Part shown: one piece after another, positions 49,728 through 58,290 of the stretch
How the letters are laid out: the number at the start of each line of letters is the position of its first letter
How positions within the stretch are numbered: the first letter of the stretch is position 1
Assembly (NCBI GenBank): GCA_025716855.1
Contig: JAIXMQ010000030.1
Span: forward strand, 292,833 to 356,832
DNA from: Pilaira anomala
Taxonomy: Eukaryota; Mucoromycota; Mucoromycetes; Mucorales; Mucoraceae
Direction of reading: 5' to 3'
DNA: 64,000 nt
Made by a program: the position numbers and the translations under genes
Notes under the pieces: model-generated
Database searches by the model: none
Seen by the model: the letters and a program-made list of their open reading frames with translations, nothing else
What the model was told of the DNA's origin: nothing

Positions 49728-51213
49728 TGTTGAATAAATTAATCAAACCTCAAACTTTAAAGCCTTTGCTTTTAAATAGTAGATCATATGCTGCGACTGC
49801 TGTTCAGGCAAATGACGGTATCCAACAAGGTGTTGCCTATTCACAACTTTTAAAAAGAGAACCCGCTGAAGCGTTTCGTTCTTCTGAACTTGCTCATATG
49901 AGTGCAAACAACAGTAAGTATATACATATATATGTATTTACTCTATTGATCTAACTTTGATATCATTTAATTAAAGGTGAGACCAAAAAGATGAATTTAT
50001 TTCAAGCAGTAAATGATGCAATGTCTATTGCATTAACAACAGATGAAAGAGCTGGTAATTTATCTATAAAAAATATATATAAAGGAAGAGAAAAGTAACA
50101 TATTTCCCTTTAGTCGTGTTCGGTGAAGATGTTTCCTTTGGTGGCGTATTTAGAGCTACTTCAGGTTTAGCAGAGCAATTTGGACGTGATCGTGTTTTCA
50201 ATACACCTTTGACAGAACAAGGTATTGCAGGTTTTGCAGTTGGTATGGCTTCGGTTGGTCATACTGCTATTGCCGAAATTCAATTTGCAGATTATATCTT
50301 TCCTGCTTTTGATCAGGTATAAAAAAATACTTTAACAAAATAAAAAAACAAATTTACTAACACTATTTTAAAGCTTGTAAATGAAGCAGCAAAATTCCGT
50401 TATAGATCTGGAAATCAATTTAATGTAGGCGGATTAACAATTCGTTCACCTTCTTCTGCTGTTGGACATGGTGGTCATTATCATTCTCAAAGTCCTGAAG
50501 CCTTTTTCACTCATGCTCCTGGATTGAAGGTAAAAAAAAAAAAAAAAAATTCTCACAATTCCAAATTTTTTTCTCACGGGGTGAAAATATAACTGTTACA
50601 CTATTTTTAGGTAGTAACACCTAGAAGTCCAATTCAGGCCAAAGGTTTACTTTTAGCTTCTATCAGAGATAGGAACCCAGTTATCTTTTTTGAGCCTAAA
50701 ATTCTTTATCGTGCCGCAGGTAAGTTTTACTTATTTTATTATACTTCTTTATAACTCATATATTACTTTGTAGTCGAAGAGGTCCCTGTTGCAGATTATG
50801 AACTCCCATTAGGTAAAGCAGAAGTGATTAAAAAAGGTACTGATGTGACTATCGTCGGATATGGTTCACAAATATATACACTTGAAAATGCAATTCAATT
50901 AGCAGAAAAAAGAATGCCTGGTTTAAGTTGTGAATTAATTGATTTAAGAACTATTTTACCTTGGGATGTTGAGACTGTAGTTGAATCTGTAAAGAAGACA
51001 GGTCGTTTAGTGATTTCTCATGAAGCACCCAAGACAGCTGGTGTAGGTGCTGAAATTGCTTCAACTGTCATGGAACATTGTTTCTTGAACTTGGAAGCTC
51101 CTATTCAACGTGTTTGCGGTTGGGATACTCCTTTTCCTTTAGTATTTGAAAAGTTTTATGTACCTAGTATGGTCCGTTGTTATGATGCAATTAAAACTGC
51201 TGTCAATTATTAG
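49727..51213 (+). CDS. BCKDHB: Branched-chain 2-oxoacid dehydrogenase E1 beta subunit
   Basis: Exons 49727-49913, 49977-50054, 50114-50316, 50374-50529, 50611-50719 and 50774-51213 give 390 aa. The N-terminus ([20 protein letters not shown]) is basic, Ser/Leu-rich and without acids, fitting a mitochondrial presequence. The transketolase-like pyrimidine domain has [42 protein letters not shown] and [15 protein letters not shown]. The C-terminal domain has [20 protein letters not shown] and VCGWDTPFP. With E1 alpha it binds thiamine diphosphate and decarboxylates the 2-oxoacids of Leu, Ile and Val in the matrix. Similarity to animal BCKDHB is stronger than to pyruvate dehydrogenase beta. A (TA)n run abuts the start codon. 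Confidence 0.95.
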
Positions 51214-51308
51214 AGCGTCACAAAAAATATATATAACAAAATAAAATTTCATATACGCATACAATATACTTTTTTCTTTTTTTTTCTTTTTGCTTATATA
51301 TTTGTATT

Positions 51309-52095
51309 ATGTTTCATCCATCAAGAGGAGGTATATATGTTATTATCTTGTATTTATTTACTTATTTACTAACATTTTATTTTATACAGGTGTTAGAGGA
51401 GGAAAAGATCAGGTAAACTATTCATAATACCAAATTATTTTTTATATTCAACATATTTTTTTTAACTACATGTTAGTTTAATTGGGATGATGTAAAAGGT
51501 GATAAGCATCGTGAGAATTATCTCGGACACTCCTTAATGGCCCCAGTGGGTCGTTGGCAAAAGGGTAAATAATTCATATATATATAATTCATTAAGGTTT
51601 CGACTAACCCATCTCTATAGGTAAAGATCTTACTTGGTATGCAAAAGAAGGAAAGGACGACACAAAAGCAAAAGCAAACGCAGCTGAATTAGTTAGAATT
51701 AAAGAAGCTGAAGCTGAAGCAATGGCTGTAGCACTGTAAGCATACAACATTTTTTTTTTTTACTTTATTTTACTGACTATTTTTCAATTAGTGGTGTGAA
51801 GAAGAAGAAAACGTTAGAGAGTAATGTCACTCAAGATGATCTAAAAAACGCTTTACACAGAGGTGACGATTCTGACGATGAGGATCAAATGCAAGTCGTT
51901 GCATCAGAAAAAGGTTTGGGGTTTGGTAAATCAAGTCAAAAACTTGGTGCAACTGGTAGTAACGCAGTCGAAATTTTGAATAATAGCAATCGATCGTTTG
52001 CTGCTCCAGAAACACCATCTGTTGCTGAACCTTCTCATAGTGAGCATAGAAAGAAGAAAAGCCATAAGAAACATCATAAACACAAAAGCGAATAA
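51309..52095 (+). CDS. MMTAG2: MMTAG2 homologue, N-terminal reading frame (disrupted gene)
   Basis: Exons 51309-51330, 51390-51412, 51477-51564, 51621-51735 and 51792-52095 give 183 aa ending HKHKSE. The first 80 residues match the conserved MMtag region: [37 protein letters not shown] and DLTWYAK. The animal protein continues after a Lys/His-rich stretch into a long basic, Ser/Arg-rich tail. Here the frame stops at 52095, but a frame shifted by one base continues to 52591 with just such a tail ([12 protein letters not shown], then many RS/RD/SP repeats). Removing one base of the AAAA run at about 52083-52086 would join them. The cause may be a homopolymer sequencing error, a true mutation or frameshifting. 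The protein is nuclear in animals, with unclear function. Confidence 0.85.
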
Positions 52096-52591
52096 AAAGA
52101 AACGTAGTAGACGCCATAGTGACGATGAAAGTCCCGATGATGATAAAGAGATATCAAGACATCACCGTAAACATCGATATCATTCACCCGATGAAAAGAG
52201 ACGTGGTAGGAGAGAAGAAGAAGAAGAAGATGATGATATGAGTCGCAAACGTCGTCGTCGCTCTCTTAGTGAAGATGGATATCATAGTCGTAAAATAAAT
52301 TCTCATCGTCGTGAGCGATCCACGAGTAGATCTCGCCATGAAAGATCAAATAACAAAAGCCGACGTGAGCGATCGAACAGCAGACCTCGACGCTATTCAC
52401 CTAGCCAATCTCGCCGTGAGAGATCACCTAGAGACCGTCGCAGGTCACCCAGAAGCCGTCATAATTCACCAAAAAGCCGCCGGGATTCCCCCAGAGATCA
52501 TCGTGATTCTCCTGAACCACCGGCATCTTCAAGAGAAAAATCAATTTCCCCTTTCACCAAGAGACAACTTCTCTCGAAATCATTTAAATAA
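52096..52591 (+). pseudogene. out-of-frame Arg/Ser-rich C-terminal part of the MMTAG2 homologue
   Basis: This frame is offset by one base from the upstream frame and open from before 52096 to TAA at 52589-52591. It encodes a charged tail: acidic block EEEEEDDD, then RKRRRRSLSEDG and repeated RRERS, SRPRR, SPRSRHNSP and RRDSPRDHRD units typical of SR-type nuclear proteins. Its start is not at an ATG, and the residues encoded before about 52083 do not look like protein. It therefore reads as the displaced 3' end of the same gene rather than a separate gene. Confidence 0.75.
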
Positions 52592-52970
52592 ATATCATAA
52601 GAAATGTTTATTAAATACACATGTATACACTATTTTCAGATATTTATTTGCGCACTTTTGGAAAAAAAAAACTTCGCTTAAATTTTTTATTTTTTTTCAC
52701 AGACTTGGAATAAATTGTTTAAAAAAAAAAGTTTGCATAAAAAATTTAAAAAAGTTCGAATAACTTGAATAAGCAAAATAATATATTTAAGCCTGTTAGA
52801 AATACTTACAGAGGTATATTGTTCAACGGATCCCTCCATTTTTACTCAAGGGAGAGATTGTTAAGAAAGAGGAAAGAACAAAGAAGAAGAAAAAAAAGAG
52901 AAGGATTTTGACAGCATTTATCAAACTGGTTATTGGCTTTTGGGACGTAAGAAATTACACTAACTAATCA

Positions 52971-53278
52971 GTGCATGATGATGCATCTCGTATCTCATTT
53001 TTGAATACCATACTTTTTCAATTATTTTATAAAAATAAAAGAAAGAAAGACTTAATCCCCTTTAGAAAGATGAAGCTCAGTGCCCATATCAATGAAATTC
53101 AATCAACCAAACATTTATCAAAAAACATCAGAAAAAAGTCTGGAAAGGATTGTATCTTAATTTTGGGAAACTGGCGATATTCTTGAGAAGTCAAAAAAAA
53201 AAACTCAATCAAAAGAAAAAACTATGACCCGATTAAACTGGGGGAAAAAACAGGTAAAACCTTAAAACGTCTATGTAA
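52971..53278 (+). pseudogene. possible fossil of a Fanzor/TnpB-like nuclease ORF
   Basis: The frame reads PFRKMKLSAHINEIQST, then KKSGKDCILILGNW. After an in-frame TGA (53184-53186) it reads on through KRKNYDPIKLGEKTGKTLKR. The order resembles the central-to-C-terminal block of Fanzor proteins in Mucoromycota: F-R-K-L/M, a helix with K-x-(M/L), F/K-G-x-D/G-N-W, then Y-x-P-x-K-G and a basic helix. The zinc-ribbon cysteines that should follow are not found, and no N-terminal half is visible. This is weak pattern similarity without a database search, so it is a hypothesis only. Confidence 0.25.
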
Positions 53279-53781
53279 GAATCACATTACTAACTAACTT
53301 TTTCAAACTTTATTTAATTTATCTTCAAAACTTATTCCATCAACTTTCAAACTTGGTTTTATTAACTTTTAAATTTTTTCCCATTAACTTCCATATTAAT
53401 TCCCAAAAATAGTGGGAAACCCTGTATGATCCGGCCGAATAAAGTACAAAAAATTTATTAGGCGACCCGCTTAACTTCTCCGTACAAGATACGTTAGCGA
53501 AGCCCGTCTAACGGCTACGAAAAAAGTCACGTTTTTTCCATATATTTAATTGGTTGTTAATCAATAAAAATCTGTAGGCTCTGTACCTACCCTCTCAGCG
53601 ACTTTTTCATGTAGACGCCGTACAAAAACCTTTTTTTCTCGCCTAGATTTTTCTCAGTCAAACTTTTCCCCCTACCCTCGTGTAAGAATATATTTTTTCC
53701 CCTTGAAATATTCTCCCCCCAAAAATCTTTTTAGCGAGAATATACTCGGTAAAATGTGTGTTTCAAATGAGCTTCTTTTGC

Positions 53782-53784
<3 letters not shown>

Positions 53785-53847
<63 letters not shown>
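53785..53847 (+). repeat. 63-base poly(A) tract
   Basis: This is an uninterrupted run of 63 A, the longest homopolymer in the window. It is followed at once by CGCCTAGA (53848-53855), which also occurs at 53640-53647. The arrangement fits the tail and target-site duplication of a retroposed copy of about 200 bp (53648-53847). The body has no recognised tRNA-type promoter box. Confidence 0.6.
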
Positions 53848-53848
<1 letters not shown>

Positions 53849-53994
53849 GCCTAGAGCATATCTTCATTTTATTCGCGTAGTTATTTTAATTCAATTGATT
53901 CAGACTCCTTCGGCTATGGATCAAGTAACACACCAACCCTCGTGTAAAAGAGCCTTTCTTTCTCATAATTTAATATTACATAAAATTTATTTCA

Positions 53995-54920
53995 AAATGG
54001 CACGAACTAGAAAAGCACATAGAAGAGTTAGAATAACTAAAAATGATATTCGTAGAACGGAATATTTGAACAACAATCCTAGCGAACAAGGTGATCCCGC
54101 TGAAGTGGTCTTCAAAAGGCTCGATGAAAGAAGATTGCAACAGAAAAGACAGCGTATAACTGTTAATAATGTAATCCATTCTGCGTTTGATCGCGACATG
54201 GGTGACATTAATAATAATAATACGGGAGGTGAATTACCATCAACTCCCAGTTCTAGAAGAAGCCAGGCCTTCAGTTCTTTGTCGGAACAGCACAAAGATG
54301 TGATCAAGGAGTGGTTCTGTGAAGCTTCTTCTTTTGGGACCCCAGATCCCACTTTGAAGCAACCATACGAATTAACTGAAGTCGTATGTGGCTGTAAAAA
54401 GCAATCAGCTTCAGTACATGTCTTCATGACACACAATGGTAAATATACATTGACGTTATTTGTACATATAGATCTAATGAATTTAAATAGTTCATGAAAT
54501 GAAGATTAAATACTGTAATTGCAGATCTTTGGTCAAAACTATGATCTTGATGCAGGTATTTCCAAGCTCTGCAAAAAGACCCAAAAGCGGTTGTCATTTC
54601 GCCCTTTTAGACTTTTTGCATCTTTTCAAAATGAATGCCCAAGTCAGCAACCATGCTTCAGCTGACATAATGAATCAACACTTGCTCATTTTAAATAATC
54701 ACAATGAGGTAAACAATTCAAAAGTATCATTGTAATTACAATTAACTCATTGAGCATATAAATAACAGACAAAAAAATTGAGCAAAATTGCTTTAAATTT
54801 CTGTTACCAACTTTACAGAAAAACAAAGTATCACGTAAAAGAAATGTTGGTTCAAGAAAACAAGGGTTAATTCTTGGTACACCTCCAGTACAAATGTCGC
54901 GAAACCATGACATCACCTCT
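53995..54920 (+). CDS. unrecognised, probably spliced gene (possible TE cargo)
   Basis: A clear coding exon runs from ATG at 53998 (MARTRKAHRRVRITKNDIRR) to about 54437. An earlier in-frame ATG at 53895 would add a less protein-like leader. The exon is basic at first (RRLQQKRQR), then Ser-rich, and ends VVCGCKKQSASVHVFMTHN before GT at about 54438. Further coding-like pieces follow: a frame with LCKKTQKRLSFRPF at 54560-54600, and a last frame with KNKVSRKRNVGSRKQG ending in TGA near 54922. I could not find a single exon chain with consistent phase, so the gene may be decayed or mis-modelled. No domain was recognised. It lies directly before LINE ORF1 and may belong to that mobile cluster or be a host gene. 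Confidence 0.4.
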
Positions 54921-55199
54921 TGAATACTCGGTGTTACAACTGTCAAGGCTTCCGCAGTAAATATATATTATTAATACAAGTATAAACCGCAGCATAAACC
55001 GCAGCATGTTGCAACATATTAGAAACATATAAATAGCCCTCTTGTTATCTTCAATAAACATGATCTTTATTCTTATCATAAAACAGTTAAATAGTTTTCA
55101 GAAATAAATACTTCCTATTTATTTCTCTTATTAAACTTTCAGCCAATTATTAGGCATCAATTTAACTATGTACCGTCTCAAGACTTATTTTACAAATTT

Positions 55200-57440
55200 A
55201 TGACGTTGCAATTTTCAGTTTTTTTTCACACCTCCAGTGCAAACTTATGACCGTTTTTTTTTTTTGTGTGTGGAGGTGTTTTTCGGAATAAATAAAGCAG
55301 TAATATAATAATTCTTTATTTCCAACCTGCATGGCTCTTTCACCTAAAGAAAATTTTGATCCTCCCAGGTCGGGAATTACACCTAATATATCATATGCTG
55401 ACGCAGTGGTTAATAAAAAATTCTTATCGACTACAAAACGTTCTCTCTTAATAGAACAACAACCAATAGCAGCTTCAGGCACATCCTCATCTGGAGATAT
55501 TACTGCTATTACGTCTCGAGTTTTGAAAGATAGTCTCTATAAAAATGGATACTTTCTAGAAATTTCAAAAATTAAAGACCTCACAGATTATCATCACCTT
55601 ACTATCGTGCATCAACTTTATGGTAGCGAAAATTTCCATGGTGTCAAGTTCTTCGGAAAACCATCTCAACGGGTACTAGAATTATACCCTAAAGATGAAG
55701 TTAAAGACAAATTCACCAACGAAGGAATTTTATACGATAAACTCAACATTCGTTTTCTTCCCTGCAAGGCCCTGGAGGGTAAAGGACAGGTAGTACAAGT
55801 TAAATTATCGGACATCCCCTTAATTGACAAACACGAGATTTTAAATATGCTTCATGCCACGATGTCTAAACTTGGCGAGATTCTTGATATTGGACTGAAC
55901 TATGAATCAAATATGGGCTGGTTTATGGGTACTGGATATGTCGTTCTCCAACAAATCGAAGGCAAAGAATATGCGACTCTTAGTCATAAGCTACCTTGGG
56001 GCGATACTGACGATTTCTTTCATACAACATTTCCCGATATGCCAACGTGGTGTCGATATTGTCACGAGACTGGTCATACCAAGTATGATTGTAAGACGTC
56101 TCGAGCAAGTATTTTGTGTTTTGCGTGCGATCAATACGGACATCGCCAGGCTGAATGCCCCAACCCGCGTAATGCTCGCTCAAAGCCTCTTCACGCTCCT
56201 AAGAAGCCAAGAAAAGCTCCTGTGGTTTCACAACCAACACCTGCCAGTGCTGAAATTATGAAATCGAAATACGCACCTAGTCCTAACCAGACCGTAACAC
56301 AACAACTACCTGAGAAAACGATTATTTCTAACGTCATTCTCCCAGAAGACAGTGACGATGACGATTTTATTCCGGATGAAGTTACTCCTGCGGATAGTGA
56401 TGAAGACATGGATGCAGCAGTTGGAAGTCAAGCTGCATCGGTCAATGAGGATTTAGACGATATGAACCTAGATCTTGAATGAATATAACGAATGGAAAAA
56501 GTCACACCAACCAACAATGTATGCTTCAATTAACACCTTTCAACATCTCGCACAATCGCCACATATAACACCAAAGCGTACATCCAGTTCATTACCTAGA
56601 GTACCCGGTCAATCCTCACCAGGAGAGGCCTCTCAATCCAACACTTACTCATAATCAGTAATGAAATCCAAAATAAATCTTCATTATGCCTCACTAAACT
56701 GCAACAGCTTAGTTAAAACAGGCTCATCATCCATACAATCCTCCTATATTCGCCACTTACGACTTCAACAGTTCAACATACTATCATTACAAGAAACCAA
56801 TACATCTGATTCCAACATTCCTTCTATCGATATGCAACTACTACAACCACTTCAAAGTTTTTGGACAAAATATTGTGGTATAATAATATCTTTTTCTTTT
56901 AATCATGTATTAACAAAAGTTGATACAGATAACATCTATGCCTCGGATAGGATTTTACTATGTAAAGTCTCCCATCCTCACGGATTTTATGAGCCTTACT
57001 ATATACTTAATCTTTATGCCCCTGCCAGCTCCAACGTCGAAAGAAGAACCTTTCTCGATTCTCTTTATTCTATGCTCTTTCAACTTTCAACTACTGACAC
57101 TATTTCCTTCCATCGTTTACTCATCTCGGGTGACTTTAATTATGACTATGGGCGGGATATCTTACGAAATAATAGAGCATATAAAACTTCTACTGACTGG
57201 GTATCCTTTTTATTAGAATTATTTTACAACTGTATGTCTTTTAATGATCTCGATTCTGTTTCAACATTTCAACGTAATATCTCCATCCGATCTGTTATTG
57301 ATTATATTTACGCAGGTAGCACTCTTCAACATATGATTACCGATGTCAATATCAAACATATACAACCACAATGGTCCGACCACGCAATTTTATCGATAAA
57401 ACTCTCCTTAGGCGACTCTCAACTTGGCCCTGCTGGCTGT
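55200..57440 (+). mobile_element. non-LTR retrotransposon (LINE), truncated after the endonuclease
   Basis: Two consecutive plus-strand frames have LINE character: an ORF1 with two CCHC knuckles, then an apurinic-type endonuclease. After the endonuclease the expected reverse transcriptase does not follow. Similarity stops near 57435 and unrelated A/T-rich DNA begins. LINEs normally lose their 5' end, so loss of the 3' half suggests interruption by another insertion or a deletion. The left border is uncertain. Confidence 0.75.
55331..56482 (+). CDS. LINE ORF1, nucleic-acid-binding protein with CCHC zinc knuckles
   Basis: The frame is intact at 383 aa, starting MALSPKENFDPP. The N-terminal 230 residues contain an RRM-like or esterase-free ORF1 body with hydrophobic strands (DYHHLTIVHQLYG, GTGYVVLQQIEG). 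Two CCHC knuckles follow at residues about 240-275: CRYCHETGHTKYDC and CFACDQYGHRQAEC. The C-terminus is Pro-rich, then strongly acidic (PEDSDDDDFIP and DEDMDAAVG). Such ORF1 proteins package element RNA. Codon use is less homopolymer-laden than in host genes, and no introns are present. The endonuclease frame begins 178 bp downstream. Confidence 0.8.
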   Translation: MALSPKENFDPPRSGITPNISYADAVVNKKFLSTTKRSLLIEQQPIAASGTSSSGDITAITSRVLKDSLYKNGYFLEISKIKDLTDYHHLTIVHQLYGSENFHGVKFFGKPSQRVLELYPKDEVKDKFTNEGILYDKLNIRFLPCKALEGKGQVVQVKLSDIPLIDKHEILNMLHATMSKLGEILDIGLNYESNMGWFMGTGYVVLQQIEGKEYATLSHKLPWGDTDDFFHTTFPDMPTWCRYCHETGHTKYDCKTSRASILCFACDQYGHRQAECPNPRNARSKPLHAPKKPRKAPVVSQPTPASAEIMKSKYAPSPNQTVTQQLPEKTIISNVILPEDSDDDDFIPDEVTPADSDEDMDAAVGSQAASVNEDLDDMNLDLE

Positions 57441-57476
57441 CGTATTTGCGTCATCTCTACTTATAAATATAAGTAG
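56661..57476 (+). CDS. LINE ORF2 fragment: apurinic-like endonuclease domain without reverse transcriptase
   Basis: The frame of 271 aa holds a nearly complete EEP endonuclease domain. The catalytic signatures are in order: LNCNSL (Asn), LQET (Glu), LYAPAS, SGDFNYD (Asp, Asn), SVIDYIY (Asp) and WSDHAI (Asp-His). The family nicks target DNA to prime reverse transcription. The domain ends normally at about LGPAG (57435), after which only a dozen unrelated residues precede the stop. The linker and reverse transcriptase expected next are absent from the following 2 kb. The catalytic residues look intact, but the element is dead as it stands. Confidence 0.8.
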   Translation: MKSKINLHYASLNCNSLVKTGSSSIQSSYIRHLRLQQFNILSLQETNTSDSNIPSIDMQLLQPLQSFWTKYCGIIISFSFNHVLTKVDTDNIYASDRILLCKVSHPHGFYEPYYILNLYAPASSNVERRTFLDSLYSMLFQLSTTDTISFHRLLISGDFNYDYGRDILRNNRAYKTSTDWVSFLLELFYNCMSFNDLDSVSTFQRNISIRSVIDYIYAGSTLQHMITDVNIKHIQPQWSDHAILSIKLSLGDSQLGPAGCRICVISTYKYK

Positions 57477-58030
57477 ATCAGGGTTATAAACTAAACATTA
57501 TAATAAAAACCTGACATATCTTCATAATAATATACATGTTTAACATTGTATATTATTATCAATATCTTGAACCTAAGGAAATATTCTATATTCAAATGCA
57601 TATACAAATTGACGTAAAATAAGATCAATGGTAAAAAACCAAGATCAAATAATAAAATATAATTGAGAATAAAACAATACAAATAAAGTAAATGATATAT
57701 ACCAGCTATATATCTTTATCATTGATTACTATTTAATAGGTGGTTCCACCTATTATTTGACATTATTATTTAATAATTCTCCTTGATTTCTCACGAATGA
57801 TTAATATCCCGGTATCACAAACCCTTTCTGAACTTTCATGCAATACAACGCGTCTTGACCAGGTCATACGTGTAACATATAAATTATTATGAACCAAGAC
57901 TGTCAATCTTATGTGAAAAGAGTAGACTCTTTTCCCACCCTTTTATTTGAATATAAATACAACCTCTTTTTTCTCATAAATAAAAACCTAATCTTATTTT
58001 AAGACTTTCAACAAACTACTACGTTTAACA
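57477..58030. other. non-coding region with palindromes, possible solo LTR
   Basis: A/T-rich DNA follows the broken LINE. It holds a perfect 10-bp inverted repeat with 2-nt loop at 57734-57755 (AATAGGTGG / CCACCTATT). A second palindrome, GAAAAGAG..CTCTTTTC, lies at 57915-57934, and a TATA-like ATATAAATAC at 57951-57960. Palindrome plus TATA is LTR-like, but no TG..CA borders or target duplication were found. Confidence 0.3.
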
Positions 58031-58032
58031 TA

Positions 58033-58173
58033 CAGTACCCGCTCTATTTAAGGCCGCAATTCTCTGCAAAATTTGGCCATATTTAACTTCCCCAAGTCAG
58101 AAATAAGGCTATGATACGATTTAAGGCCACAAAAGTCTGAAATTTTTTTCAGCCTTAAATAGAGCGGGTACGG
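58033..58173. mobile_element. 141-bp MITE with 24-bp terminal inverted repeats and TA target duplication
   Basis: The left end CAGTACCCGCTCTATTTAAG (from 58033) is repeated inverted at the right end: on the other strand, from 58173, it reads CCGTACCCGCTCTATTTAAG. The match runs over about 24 bp with two mismatches. Both ends are flanked by TA (58031-58032 and 58174-58175). There is no coding capacity. TA duplication and size fit a non-autonomous Tc1/mariner-type element. Confidence 0.85.
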
Positions 58174-58220
58174 TATTTATCAGTAAATACTCAATTCATA
58201 TTAATAGAAAATAAGAGATA

Positions 58221-58290
58221 TTTACCGGTAATAGTCTCGATACAAGCTTAGCTACCTTGTGTTGGGGTAAGAACGACTATTACTGGCAAA
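58221..58290. repeat. 70-bp imperfect inverted repeat (hairpin element)
   Basis: TTTACCGGTAATAGTC at 58221-58236 is the reverse complement, with two mismatches, of GACTATTACTGGCAAA at 58275-58290. A 38-bp loop lies between them. It may be a small foldback element or the remains of one. It starts 45 bp after the MITE. Confidence 0.6.

Larger units (their letters stand above)
52592..53894. other. intergenic/TE-remnant region with possible Fanzor fossil
   Basis: This 1.3 kb starts the element-rich half. One frame (52971-53186 and on past its stop) has weak Fanzor-like character, listed separately. A more G+C-rich, structured patch lies at 53430-53620, with short inverted repeats (for example CGTTAG..CTAACG at 53492-53513). 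A 63-base A run follows at 53785-53847. No intact gene was seen. Confidence 0.5.

Noticed and set aside
52311..52763. Another long frame over the Arg/Ser-rich region
   Set aside because: It is a frame shadow of the RS-rich tail. Its translation lacks the SR/RD repeat character.
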